From contig CAVQOH010000002.1 of assembly GCA_963714405.1 (NCBI GenBank), positions 1 through 64,000 of the forward strand: a stretch of 64,000 nt of DNA, given 5' to 3'. The notes below the pieces were generated by a model. That model was not told the origin of the DNA, did no database searches, and saw only the letters and a program-made list of their open reading frames with translations. Below, piece after piece: positions 36,510 to 45,083 of the stretch. The stretch is from JAZGGS01 sp963714405 (lineage in GTDB: Bacteria > Bacteroidota > Ignavibacteria > Ignavibacteriales > Ignavibacteriaceae). Made by a program: the position numbers and the translations under genes. Positions within the stretch are counted from its first letter, which is position 1, and each line of letters starts with the position of its first letter.

Positions 36510-37242
36510 TTAATTAAAAGATCTTTCGAATGTGTTTTCATCAAAATCATTCCCTCTTACATCTGAAAACATTTTTACAGAATTAAATCCAGCTTCAAGG
36601 AGTGAATTATTAAAATCTTTAGCATGAATAAGGATATACCGAAGTTGTAATCAAATTATTTTCTTTAGGATCTGCTTTATAAAACTCAAGAATATTGAAT
36701 TTTATCTCATCATTAATAAAATCATAAAAACGGATAAAGAAATGCCCTTCGCTTTCTGTAATATTTATTATTCGCTTCTTTTCTTTAATAATTTTTTTAT
36801 AATTAAGAACTTGTATATAAAGAGACCCTTGATTTTTTAATAAATTGTAACATTTTTTTATTGATGGCAGGAACCATCCCCTTTCAATATTTGCAAACGC
36901 ATTTCCAAATGAAACTATCAAATCAAACTTTTTATTAAACTTATCAGGAATTTCAGCAGCAGCGTATTGATACCCTACAAATCTTAATTCTTTATTTTTT
37001 GCATTAAATTTAGCCTGATCAATCATTTCAGCAGATGGATCAAAAGAAACTACCTTGCAGCCAAATTCTAAAAGAGCAATTGAATCACTTCCCGTTCCGC
37101 ATCCAATATCAGCTACTGAACAGTTTTTATTTATTAAAATCTTTTCAAATAATTTCTTTTTTACTTCTACAGATCTTTCAAATGGAATCATTGAATCATA
37201 TTGATTTGCAATTGCATTAAAAAATTCCTGGTTGTTTAACAT
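36510..37242 (-). pseudogene. Class I SAM-dependent methyltransferase, frameshifted near the 3' end
   Basis: Residues 1-200 carry the SAM motif SVADIGCGTGSDSIALLEFG, the acidic 'VVSFDPSAEM' and 'FDLIVSFGNAFANIERGW'. The frame closes at 36619 after SVYPYSC. Dropping one T near 36637 keeps the protein going as VYP-IHAKDFNNSLLEAGFNSV and on to TAA at 36510-36512, which matches the usual C terminus of small methyltransferases (LLEAGF). The substrate is unknown. The gene is divergent from the VOC gene. Either a sequence error or a recent inactivation. Confidence 0.78.
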
Positions 37243-37339
37243 TTAAATCCTACTTAATACTTGATAGTTCTGACAATAAAATTTAATTTCTGCTTTAATA
37301 AAATAATTACTTCCACATCATTAATACAAAGGAAAGTTT

Positions 37340-37690
37340 ATGCCTGATCATTTAATTGCTCATGTAGAAATTCCAACTACTGATTTAAAAAGAGAAAGTT
37401 TGTTTCTAAAAAAAATTTTTGGCTGGGAGTTTAAAGAGTTTGGAAAAGGTTACTTACTTTTCAACAATAAACAAGGAATAATGGTTGGATTAAGATCCGT
37501 TGAAAATATTGTTAGTGGTAATTCCACAGTTTTCCATGTAAATACAATGGATATTGAAGAAACACTTAAAAAGGTAACTGCTCACGGCGGAAAAGTTATA
37601 AGAGAAAAAACAGTAATTCCTGCCATGGGATGGTATGCGCTATTAAATGATCCGGATGGAAATACAATCGGTTTATATCAAAAAAATTAA
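37340..37690 (+). CDS. VOC-family (glyoxalase/dioxygenase fold) protein
   Basis: The 116-residue single-domain protein has the paired beta-alpha-beta-beta-beta pattern of the vicinal-oxygen-chelate fold: VEIPTTDLKRESLFLKKIFG and later WYALLNDPDGNTIGLYQ. Members bind metal and act on varied small molecules; this one cannot be assigned a substrate. AAAGGAAAG precedes the ATG. It stands alone. Confidence 0.9.
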   Translation: MPDHLIAHVEIPTTDLKRESLFLKKIFGWEFKEFGKGYLLFNNKQGIMVGLRSVENIVSGNSTVFHVNTMDIEETLKKVTAHGGKVIREKTVIPAMGWYALLNDPDGNTIGLYQKN

Positions 37691-37705
37691 TTTTATTTTA
37701 CTCTT

Positions 37706-37786
37706 ATTCTGAGCGAGGCGAAGAATCTAATTATATACATTTCGAAACAAGATTCTTCACTTCGCAAAAGTTTCGCTCAGAATGAC
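37706..37786. repeat. Intergenic palindromic repeat (REP/MITE-like)
   Basis: ATTCTGAGCGAGGCGAAGAATC (37706-37727; core GAGCGAGGCGAAGAATC) is mirrored by GATTCTTCACTTCGC (37751-37765) and CGCTCAGAATGAC (37774-37786). The imperfect arms fold into one long hairpin. Similar 'ATTCTGAGCG...CGCTCAGAAT' palindromes are scattered in intergenic DNA of various bacteria. Only one copy is seen here. It may also act as a terminator for the two convergent genes. Confidence 0.7.
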
Positions 37787-37801
37787 AGAACTAAATACTA
37801 A

Positions 37802-38230
37802 TTATTTTTCTGCTTCAATTCTGTAAGTATGGTTTATCTCCATCGCTTTCTCAAACATTGCAGTTACCCCACAATATTTTGTTTGCGAAAGCTCAATGGC
37901 TCTTTCAACATCTTTATCTTGGATATTTTTTCCATAAAAAACATATTCCAGATCAATTTTTGAATAAACTTTCGGGTGTTCTTCGGTCATCTCCGCAGCG
38001 ATGTTTATTTCAAAATCTTCCAATTTTTTACGTTTTTTCTGCAATATTGAAACTACATCACTTGCAGTACAGCCAGCTAATCCCAGTAGCAGCATTTCTT
38101 TTGGTCTTATTCCAGCATTGCTTCCTCCAAAATTTTCAGGTCCATCCATAGTTATCCAATGGTTTGAATCAGTTTTTCCAGCAAAGGTTATACCCTTTAT
38201 CTGTTTTAAATATGCTTTTGCAGTTGCCAT
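37802..38230 (-). CDS. OsmC-family peroxiredoxin-like protein
   Basis: The 142-residue protein carries both redox cysteines of the OsmC/Ohr fold: the first in LLGLAGCTASDVVSIL and the second in SQTKYCGVTAMFEKA. It should reduce organic hydroperoxides in the cytoplasm, or act as a YhfA-type member. Full length for the family. Confidence 0.93.
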   Translation of the reverse strand: MATAKAYLKQIKGITFAGKTDSNHWITMDGPENFGGSNAGIRPKEMLLLGLAGCTASDVVSILQKKRKKLEDFEINIAAEMTEEHPKVYSKIDLEYVFYGKNIQDKDVERAIELSQTKYCGVTAMFEKAMEINHTYRIEAEK

Positions 38231-38369
38231 TATTTCCCTTTCATAATAAAATTAAACTTTTAATAGTAAGATGTTTAATAATGAAATTCAGTTTCTAAAA
38301 ATAAAATTTTTTATCGTAAATTAAGATCAATTTCTAAATTTTTATAAATCAATTTAAGGAAGAGAAGAA

Positions 38370-38579
38370 ATGTCTGAGCACGTTTATAAATACATTGAGC
38401 TTGTTGGTTCATCAAAAACCAGCATTGAAGAAGCAATACAAAATGCACTGACAAAAGCTGCAAAAACTGTACGCAATATGAGATGGTATGTTGTAACTGA
38501 AACAAGAGGTTACATAGAAAACAATATTGTTGCTTATCACCAGGTAACTCTAAAGATTGGTTTTACATTAGAAGATTAG
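38370..38579 (+). CDS. Dodecin-family flavin-binding protein
   Basis: The 69-residue protein matches dodecin over its length (MSEHVYKYIELVGSSKTSIE, RNMRWYVVTETRG with the flavin-stacking Trp, and YHQVTLKIGFTLE). Dodecins form hollow dodecamers that store flavin. GGAAGAG precedes the ATG. The stop overlaps the convergent decarboxylase gene by 4 bases. Confidence 0.95.
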   Translation: MSEHVYKYIELVGSSKTSIEEAIQNALTKAAKTVRNMRWYVVTETRGYIENNIVAYHQVTLKIGFTLED

Positions 38580-40048
38580 TCCTGTGTGTTAAGAACTTCC
38601 TGTAATGTTTTCTGGATTATTTCTTTTGCATAAATTACATGATGTTCTAAAGTTCTCAATCCTGAAATTGAAATTCTTATCACGTATGTTCCGTTAAGTT
38701 TTGTGTGAGATAAAAAGAGTTTTCTGCTCTCATTTATTTTATTAAGAAGTTGCTTATTCAAATCATTGAGATCATTTTCATCAATTAAATTTTTTGGATG
38801 AGCGCGGAAACAAACCACTCCAAAATCTGTTGGAGCCATTCGTTCAAAGTCAGGATGTACATCAATCCATTTTGCAAACTCTTTTGCTAATCGAATATGC
38901 TCCCTAATTCTGTTTCTAATTCCTTCTACTCCAAAATGCCTTATGATAAACCAAAGTTTTAGTGCACGGAATCTTCTTCCCAATTGAATTCCGTAGTCCA
39001 TAAAATCCGTTGCATCTTTATCTTCACCTTTTAAATATTCTGCTGTTAAAGAAAATGCTCTCTTAAGCACTTCAGGTTTTTTTGTGTAAAAGATGCTCAG
39101 ATCAATTGGTGTAAACATCCATTTATGAGGATTGATAACAATCGAATCTGCATTTTCAATTCCTTCAAATATCCATCTCATCTCCGGCAAAACAGCAGCA
39201 GTACCGGCATAAGCAGCATCAACGTGAAGCCAGAGATTTTCTTTTATACATATTTCGGAAATTTCTTTTACAGGATCAACACTTGTTGTAGAAGTTGTAC
39301 CAACAGTAGCAACTACGCAAAACGGCAGGAAACCATTTTTTCTATCTTCATTTATTGCTCTTTGAAGTTCTGCAGGAATCATTTTAAAATCTGTATCAAC
39401 TGGAATTTTTCTTACTCCTTCTAATCCTATTCCAAGGGTTATAGCACTTTTATCAATTGAAAAATGAGCCTGCTCTGAAAGATATAACCTTAATCGTGGA
39501 ATATCTTTTCTTCCGGCTAATCCTTTTTCCCTTAACATTAAGTTATTTAATTGCTCTCTTGCTGCGGCTATTGCGTGCATAGAGCTTACGGAAGCTGTAT
39601 CATAAATAATTCCCCAAAGATGATCGGGTAAAGCAAGCATTTTCTTAAACCAGTTTAGAGTTACCTCCTCAAGTTCTGTAGCTGCGGGGCAGGTATGCCA
39701 TGCCATTCCGTTAACGTTTAATCCTGCAGATAGAAGTTCTGCTAAAATTCCGGGACCACTTGATGTTGAGTTAAAATAAGCCATAAAATCAGGATGATTC
39801 CAATGGGTAATTCCGGGGATTATTTTCTCTTCAAAATCATTCAGTACAATTTCCAGGGATTCACTATTCTCCGGGGGATTTGATGGAAGATTTGATTTTA
39901 TCTCTCCTGGTTTTACATCAGATAATACTTTATAGTTTTCAATTCCATCTAAATAATTTGCAATCCAATCAACCAATTGATGACCATACTCTCTAAAATC
40001 ATCAATGGGAATATCGCCTATCTTTTGTAATTCATTAGATTTCTTCAT
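38576..40048 (-). CDS. PLP-dependent aromatic-amino-acid decarboxylase (group II)
   Basis: The 490-residue protein shows the group II decarboxylase pattern: GITHWNHPDFMAYF near the N terminus, LWLHVDAAYAGTAAVLPE with the cofactor Asp, and the Schiff-base Lys309 in INPHKWMFTP. It resembles aromatic-L-amino-acid/tyrosine decarboxylases more than glutamate decarboxylases. It would produce an amine and CO2 from an aromatic amino acid; exact substrate uncertain. It is a stand-alone gene. Confidence 0.92.
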   Translation of the reverse strand: MKKSNELQKIGDIPIDDFREYGHQLVDWIANYLDGIENYKVLSDVKPGEIKSNLPSNPPENSESLEIVLNDFEEKIIPGITHWNHPDFMAYFNSTSSGPGILAELLSAGLNVNGMAWHTCPAATELEEVTLNWFKKMLALPDHLWGIIYDTASVSSMHAIAAAREQLNNLMLREKGLAGRKDIPRLRLYLSEQAHFSIDKSAITLGIGLEGVRKIPVDTDFKMIPAELQRAINEDRKNGFLPFCVVATVGTTSTTSVDPVKEISEICIKENLWLHVDAAYAGTAAVLPEMRWIFEGIENADSIVINPHKWMFTPIDLSIFYTKKPEVLKRAFSLTAEYLKGEDKDATDFMDYGIQLGRRFRALKLWFIIRHFGVEGIRNRIREHIRLAKEFAKWIDVHPDFERMAPTDFGVVCFRAHPKNLIDENDLNDLNKQLLNKINESRKLFLSHTKLNGTYVIRISISGLRTLEHHVIYAKEIIQKTLQEVLNTQD

Positions 40049-40144
40049 TTCGCCCTTAAATACAATAATCTCAAATTGTGTTTAATACTATAACAAAATT
40101 TAATAAGTTTAACTAAGAATTATTAATAAATAGTTACAATTCAA

Positions 40145-40747
40145 ATGAAAATTATTTTTAAGTTTCTTTTAATATTCATTCTGATAATATTCTTTTATTC
40201 CTGCTATGATCAACTTCCACTAAATAAAGATTTAACAAAACGAAATTACACTTTTCTTAATCAAGACAGTGTTGAAGTGAGTTTTCCAGAAATCATTAAA
40301 AATAAAATAACCGTAATAGGATTCATTTACACTCACTGTCCTGATATTTGCCCGATGACAACACATAATATGGCTTTAACAGAAGAAAAACTAAACGAAG
40401 AAGGAATCAAGGATGTACTTTTTGTTTCAGTAAGTTTTGATCCTGATAGAGATTCACCTGATGTTCTGAAAAAATTTGCTGAACTTAGAGAGATATATTT
40501 TGACAACTGGTATTTTCTTACAGGTGAAAAATCAACTACATTTGATTTGCTAAAACGATTTGATGTAAAAGCTATTCCAATTGATTCCATTTTCTATGAT
40601 GATGGAACATTCAGCTATTCGGTTTTACATACTGATAGAATTGCTTTAATAAATAGAAACGGGATTTTACGGCAATTTTATACCGGAAGCACAGTTAATA
40701 TTGAAAAATTAATTAGTGATATAAAATACTTAGGAGAAAACGAATGA
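40145..40747 (+). CDS. SCO1/SenC-family copper protein, lipoprotein
   Basis: The 200-residue protein has a lipoprotein signal with Cys20 (FFYSC). A thioredoxin fold follows with the copper ligands Cys65 and Cys69 (THCPDICPMT) and His162 (SVLHTDR). SCO proteins deliver copper to the CuA site of cytochrome oxidase or act as thiol reductases. It overlaps the next gene, a PCu(A)C chaperone, by 4 bases (ATGA), so the pair works together in respiratory copper assembly. Confidence 0.94.
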   Translation: MKIIFKFLLIFILIIFFYSCYDQLPLNKDLTKRNYTFLNQDSVEVSFPEIIKNKITVIGFIYTHCPDICPMTTHNMALTEEKLNEEGIKDVLFVSVSFDPDRDSPDVLKKFAELREIYFDNWYFLTGEKSTTFDLLKRFDVKAIPIDSIFYDDGTFSYSVLHTDRIALINRNGILRQFYTGSTVNIEKLISDIKYLGENE

Positions 40748-41145
40748 ATATTGTTTTTGCAATATTATTTTTATTAATTCCACCAAAGGATAAGCTAAAA
40801 ATCAGCGATCCCTGGGTACGACCCAATGCGGAGGGAATGGCAACTGCACTTTATTTTACAATAGAAAATAAAGGGGAGATAGCAGATACACTTTACAAAG
40901 TTGAATCAGAAATTTCAAATATAATTGAAATTCACGAAACTTATAAAAAAGATGAAATGATGGGAATGCGCAAGGTAGAAATGATTGTTGTTGAGCCTGC
41001 ATCCTCATTTGAACTAAAACCAGGTTCACATCATATAATGATAATGAAGATATTGAGTGATATTAAAATTGGTGATGAGTTAGAATTTATTATTTTCTTT
41101 AAAAATGCAGGTGAAATAATTATAACCGCAGAAGCGAAGAAATAG
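40744..41145 (+). CDS. PCu(A)C-type periplasmic copper chaperone
   Basis: The 133-residue protein has a short signal-like N terminus and the PCu(A)C ligand set: IIEIHETYK and the spaced Met (MMGMRKVE), then PGSHHIMIM. 'ISDPWVRPNAEGMATALYF' is the family start. It carries copper(I) to cytochrome oxidase with the SCO partner encoded directly upstream and translationally coupled. Confidence 0.93.
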   Translation: MNIVFAILFLLIPPKDKLKISDPWVRPNAEGMATALYFTIENKGEIADTLYKVESEISNIIEIHETYKKDEMMGMRKVEMIVVEPASSFELKPGSHHIMIMKILSDIKIGDELEFIIFFKNAGEIIITAEAKK

Positions 41146-41155
41146 TTTTAAACCG

Positions 41156-41186
41156 GGAAGCTGATAATCAGCAGCTTCCTTTTATT
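41156..41186. terminator. Rho-independent terminator
   Basis: GGAAGCTG (41156-41163) pairs with CAGCTTCC (41172-41179), followed by TTTTATTTTT on the plus strand. It ends the copper gene pair and lies at the 3' end of the convergent minus-strand operon. Confidence 0.85.
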
Positions 41187-42333
41187 TTTCAAAGAACTCT
41201 TCGATGTATCTGTTCCAACTTACATCGTCAAGATTTTCCATCTCTCCAATAAAAAGCCGATCATTATCATCAGCATCTTTACCTGTTTTTATTTTTTTCT
41301 TTAGTACCTGTAATCGTTCAATATCAGTTTCGTAAAAAGTAACTGCAGCTTTACCAATTTTTAATGTTGAAATTTCATTATCCAACTCTTCTGCATCAAT
41401 ACGGCAAATCCAATTATTTTCATAAGGTGTAATTTCCAGCGCACCAATATCATTAATTAAAAATTTATTTATTTCCTTTACTTCACCGCTAACTGGTGAA
41501 TTAAAAGTTATGCTTCTATTACCTTGTTTTATTGTAAATAACGGCTGGCCTTTTTTTACGGTTAAACCTAAATTGGGCATTTCAATCGCATCAATTTTTC
41601 CAAGTAGTTTTCTAGCAAAATCATCAATACCTGTTTTTACTAATCCTTTCTCATCAATATTCGCCCAGCAATGCCCATCAGATATAAAAACGCCACCAGG
41701 AATCTGGAATTCGGGAGCCATGCTACCGCCAATTTTATCCATATGTGTTATATGAACTTTTGGTTTTAACATTTTTCTAATTTTTTCTTCGCGTTTAATT
41801 AATGCTGTTTTAGTAAAATCTAAAAGTTCATCTTCTGTAAATGGTTTTTGAACATAGTCAGTTGCACCAAATTTCATACATTCTACAGCACTTTCTACTG
41901 TTGCATAGCCTGTAATTATCACCACATCAATATCAGGGCGCAAATGTTTAGTTGATTTTGTAACTTCAATTCCATTCATTTCAGGCATTTTTAAATCTGT
42001 AAATAAAAAATCATATGAATGTATTTGAATTAACCCTAATGCCTCCCGTCCCGATTCAACTGTATCAACACTATATCCATCCAACACTAATATCTTTCTA
42101 AAACTATCAAGTATTACTGATTCATCATCAACACACAGAATTCTTGCCTTATGATCTTTAACTTCAGCTCTTTTAAGTGATTTTGCCTCCTTGCTATAAT
42201 CAAGATCCAAGCTAACCTTTAGAGCTTTTTCTCTTTCCTGGTATACTTTTTTCTCACGGTATTTTTTAGCTACTAAACGAATAATAATATCGAAAACTAT
42301 AAATATTATTAAAGCAAGTATAAAGAGTGCCAT
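41182..42333 (-). CDS. Membrane-anchored response regulator with GcvH-like domain
   Basis: The 383-residue protein has one N-terminal membrane helix (residues 2-20), a receiver domain (residues 63-185) with Asp113 in FTDLKMPEMNG and Lys in YVQKPF, and a biotinyl/lipoyl GcvH-like domain (about 212-320) with 'KTGIDDFARKLLGKIDAIEM' in part and SPVSGEVKEINKFL. In true GcvH the lipoylated Lys lies 7 residues before that SPVSGEV; here the aligned residue is Asn272. So it should not carry lipoate. There is no DNA-binding domain, so output is likely by protein contact at the membrane. Last gene of the redox operon. Confidence 0.87.
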   Translation of the reverse strand: MALFILALIIFIVFDIIIRLVAKKYREKKVYQEREKALKVSLDLDYSKEAKSLKRAEVKDHKARILCVDDESVILDSFRKILVLDGYSVDTVESGREALGLIQIHSYDFLFTDLKMPEMNGIEVTKSTKHLRPDIDVVIITGYATVESAVECMKFGATDYVQKPFTEDELLDFTKTALIKREEKIRKMLKPKVHITHMDKIGGSMAPEFQIPGGVFISDGHCWANIDEKGLVKTGIDDFARKLLGKIDAIEMPNLGLTVKKGQPLFTIKQGNRSITFNSPVSGEVKEINKFLINDIGALEITPYENNWICRIDAEELDNEISTLKIGKAAVTFYETDIERLQVLKKKIKTGKDADDNDRLFIGEMENLDDVSWNRYIEEFFEK

Positions 42334-42359
42334 AATATGTTCTCCTTAAAATTTAGGTA

Positions 42360-43166
42360 TTATACTCTATCAGAACTACAGTGGACCAAGTATTTCATAT
42401 CATATTCAATATCTGAGGGTATTATTCTATAAATCCATCCCTCAAAGAAGGGATCTTTTAAAAGTAAATCTGGATCGTTAGTGATCTTTTCATTTCTCTC
42501 AACTATTCTGCCTCCTAACGGTGATAGACAACTATGAAACAAGTTATCATAAGTCGCAAATTTTATATATGCAGCCCCCTGTACAACTATATCATCGGTT
42601 TCCAATAATTCAATTTTAGAAATTGAATCAATTGTTTTTAAAAATAAATCTGTTACACCAACAGTTGCTGAACCCTCTTTTTCAAGATTCATCCAGCTCA
42701 TATAACCCAACCTAAAGTATTTTGCAGGACAAGTAACAAATATTAGTGAATCATTAGTACGCTTATTTTTTGCCTGTTCTATTTGCTTCTGAATTTTTCC
42801 AAATTCCAATCCCCTGCAAATTGAACTGGTAATTTCTTCATATGTAAATGGTTTAGGAATAAAATCTATTGCACCATGGAATAATGATCTTACAGCATTT
42901 TCAACCGTAGAATAACCTGTAATCATAATTACCGGAGTAGTTACTTTACTTGTGTTGAGCTTTTCAATAAAATAAAAACCATCTTTTTCAGGCATCATAA
43001 TATCGCAAAGGATAAGGTCGTACTTGCTGGAGTTTACTTTTAAAAGCCCTTCATTAACATTTAAAGCAGTATCAACATCCCATCTTTCCAAAGAAGCAAT
43101 TTTCTTAACGGCATCAAGAATTACCTGCTCATCATCAATAAGTAATATTTTTGTATTCCTGTTCAT
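42360..43166 (-). CDS. Soluble response regulator with GcvH-like domain
   Basis: The 268-residue protein has a receiver domain (acidic pair DD11-12, Asp55 in LCDIMMPEKDG, Lys in FIPKPF) and a GcvH-like domain from about residue 150 (SATVGVTDLFLKTID, SPLGGRIVERN, FFEGWIYRI). The position of the lipoyl Lys is Asn208, as in the neighbouring paralogue. Unlike that paralogue it has no membrane helix. It lies 10 bases after the heme-containing kinase gene, its probable phosphodonor. No DNA-binding or enzymatic output is visible. Confidence 0.87.
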   Translation of the reverse strand: MNRNTKILLIDDEQVILDAVKKIASLERWDVDTALNVNEGLLKVNSSKYDLILCDIMMPEKDGFYFIEKLNTSKVTTPVIMITGYSTVENAVRSLFHGAIDFIPKPFTYEEITSSICRGLEFGKIQKQIEQAKNKRTNDSLIFVTCPAKYFRLGYMSWMNLEKEGSATVGVTDLFLKTIDSISKIELLETDDIVVQGAAYIKFATYDNLFHSCLSPLGGRIVERNEKITNDPDLLLKDPFFEGWIYRIIPSDIEYDMKYLVHCSSDRV

Positions 43167-43175
43167 AAAAATTTA

Positions 43176-45041
43176 TCAGTTATGTGCAACCGGTAATCGA
43201 ATTGTAAAGGTTGTACCATGCTCAAGTTCACTTTCAACATTTATAGTTCCGTTATGATTATCTATTATACCCCAAATTACAGCTAATCCCAACCCTGTAC
43301 CCTTCTGCCCTTTTGTGCTAAAAAACGGTTCAAAAATTCGTGGAAGATCTTTATTGGAAATTCCAGAACCAGTATCTACAATTTTTATTTCAACAAAATC
43401 CTTATAACCTGCATCATCAACTGCATCCCATTTTTCCCAATTGCAATCTGGATTTGTACAACCATTAAAAAATCCTTCAGGTGAAACATCAAAGAAATAA
43501 ACAGCAGATTTGCACTCAGGACAGCTGTTTTCTTTCTCTAATAACGAGATATTACATTTAGGGCAAAATAGTTGAATTTCTTTTTCTTTTTTTAACTCAA
43601 TTCCATACTGATGTCTATGCTTTCCATAAACCGGATCAAGATTAATAAAGCCTTCATTGCCAGAAGATGATGCTTTAACTTTGATAGTTGGAATTCCATC
43701 AATTTTTATTTCATTATCCATTAAATCATGTCTTTTAGAGCATACTGCATTTTTGATTTGCACAATTCCATATGGTGATAAGCTAATTAATGCTGTTGAA
43801 ATAGTAATAGTTCCTCCATTATCTCCAATTGCGTCAGCAGCATTAACTATAAGATTTATAAATACTTGTTGTATTTGATTTGTATCTACTGTAATAAGTG
43901 GAATATTTTTATCAAAATTTTTACCAAGTTGAATATGCTTTATCGCCAATTGGTTATCAACAACACTAATTGAATTTTCAATTATTTCATTAATTTCTGC
44001 TTTTTGTTTTTTAGGAACTGATTGTCGTGCAAAATCAAGTAAGCTTTTTACAATTTCCCTGCTTCGTTTTGTTTCTCTAACTATTATTTTCAGATCTTCC
44101 TGAAGTTCTGAATCATCTTTCGTTCTTTTAAGAAGAAAGCTGCTGTAAGTAAGCACACCGGTTAATGGATTATTAATTTCATGAGCAACACCTGCTGCAA
44201 GTCTTCCAAGAGAAGCCATTTTATCCGATTGAAACAACTGCAATCGTGCCTCTGCCAGTTTTTTAGTCATGTTGTTAAATGATTTTCCCAAAGTTCCAAG
44301 TTCATCATGTCCAAGTTCATGTATAGTATAATTTAGATTACCTGAGCTTACCTCGTTTGTAGCTTTAACAAGTTCTTTAACAGGATGAGCAACCCATCTT
44401 CGTACAAAATAACCCACTATTAAACTTAGTGCAATAATTGCAATTATTGCAAATATTATAGATTGTATAGTACTATCATTTATCTGTTCATCCACATCTT
44501 TCAAACTCATTTTAACATCCAGTACACCGAGTACCGTTTGTTTTTCTGGATGTGCGTGACATTCCGCATCCCAGCAGGATTTCTCGTTATATATGGGATT
44601 AATGATACCAAGGATTCTTGAAGAATCAGGATGTATTCTGTAAATACGCATCCTTTCTTTCATAGGAAGTTTTTGCAATGGCTCATCTGCAGTATGGCAT
44701 GCATAACAGCTTTCAGCTTTCTTATCAACCATTTCGCCTATTAATTCTCTTTTTGATGAGAATATTACCATTCCTTCCTTATTCAGTAAACGAATCTCCC
44801 GTATATATGGTTCTTGACCAATTGTATTAATTATTTCATGAATCTGTTCTTTTTTATTTAATAACATACTAGAATGAGAACTGTTCTTAATCGCATCACT
44901 TAATTTATTAGCGTGAACTTCAACCTGTGAAAGCAGGGTTTCTTTTTGTGATTGAATTGTGAAATATGAGTAAACACCTATAATCACTATAGTAATTAAC
45001 CCAACAGCTGCAATAAGTTTTATTCCAATCTTTGCTAACAT
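43176..45041 (-). CDS. c-type-heme sensor histidine kinase with zinc-ribbon insertion
   Basis: The 621-residue protein has two membrane helices (about 8-28 and 193-213) enclosing a periplasmic sensor with CYACH (112-116) and a CX4CH motif, CWDAECH (156-162), both able to bind heme c. A HAMP domain (about 215-265), HisKA with His287 (GVAHEINNP) and an ATPase domain follow. The ATPase domain is split after the N-box (IVNAADAIGDNGG): residues about 425-545 are inserted and include Cys pairs 493/496, 507/510 and 528/533, a zinc-ribbon or rubredoxin-like module; then DTGSGIS and GTGLGLAV resume. It probably senses redox state or a gas and phosphorylates the two adjacent receivers. Confidence 0.9.
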   Translation of the reverse strand: MLAKIGIKLIAAVGLITIVIIGVYSYFTIQSQKETLLSQVEVHANKLSDAIKNSSHSSMLLNKKEQIHEIINTIGQEPYIREIRLLNKEGMVIFSSKRELIGEMVDKKAESCYACHTADEPLQKLPMKERMRIYRIHPDSSRILGIINPIYNEKSCWDAECHAHPEKQTVLGVLDVKMSLKDVDEQINDSTIQSIIFAIIAIIALSLIVGYFVRRWVAHPVKELVKATNEVSSGNLNYTIHELGHDELGTLGKSFNNMTKKLAEARLQLFQSDKMASLGRLAAGVAHEINNPLTGVLTYSSFLLKRTKDDSELQEDLKIIVRETKRSREIVKSLLDFARQSVPKKQKAEINEIIENSISVVDNQLAIKHIQLGKNFDKNIPLITVDTNQIQQVFINLIVNAADAIGDNGGTITISTALISLSPYGIVQIKNAVCSKRHDLMDNEIKIDGIPTIKVKASSSGNEGFINLDPVYGKHRHQYGIELKKEKEIQLFCPKCNISLLEKENSCPECKSAVYFFDVSPEGFFNGCTNPDCNWEKWDAVDDAGYKDFVEIKIVDTGSGISNKDLPRIFEPFFSTKGQKGTGLGLAVIWGIIDNHNGTINVESELEHGTTFTIRLPVAHN

Positions 45042-45083
45042 TTTATTTTAAATTATTCCCTTTAAAATGGCGGCTGATATTTC

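Noticed and set aside
41182..43166. Genuine glycine cleavage H proteins
   Set aside because: Both lack the lipoyl Lys, are fused to receivers and have no gcvT or gcvP nearby.
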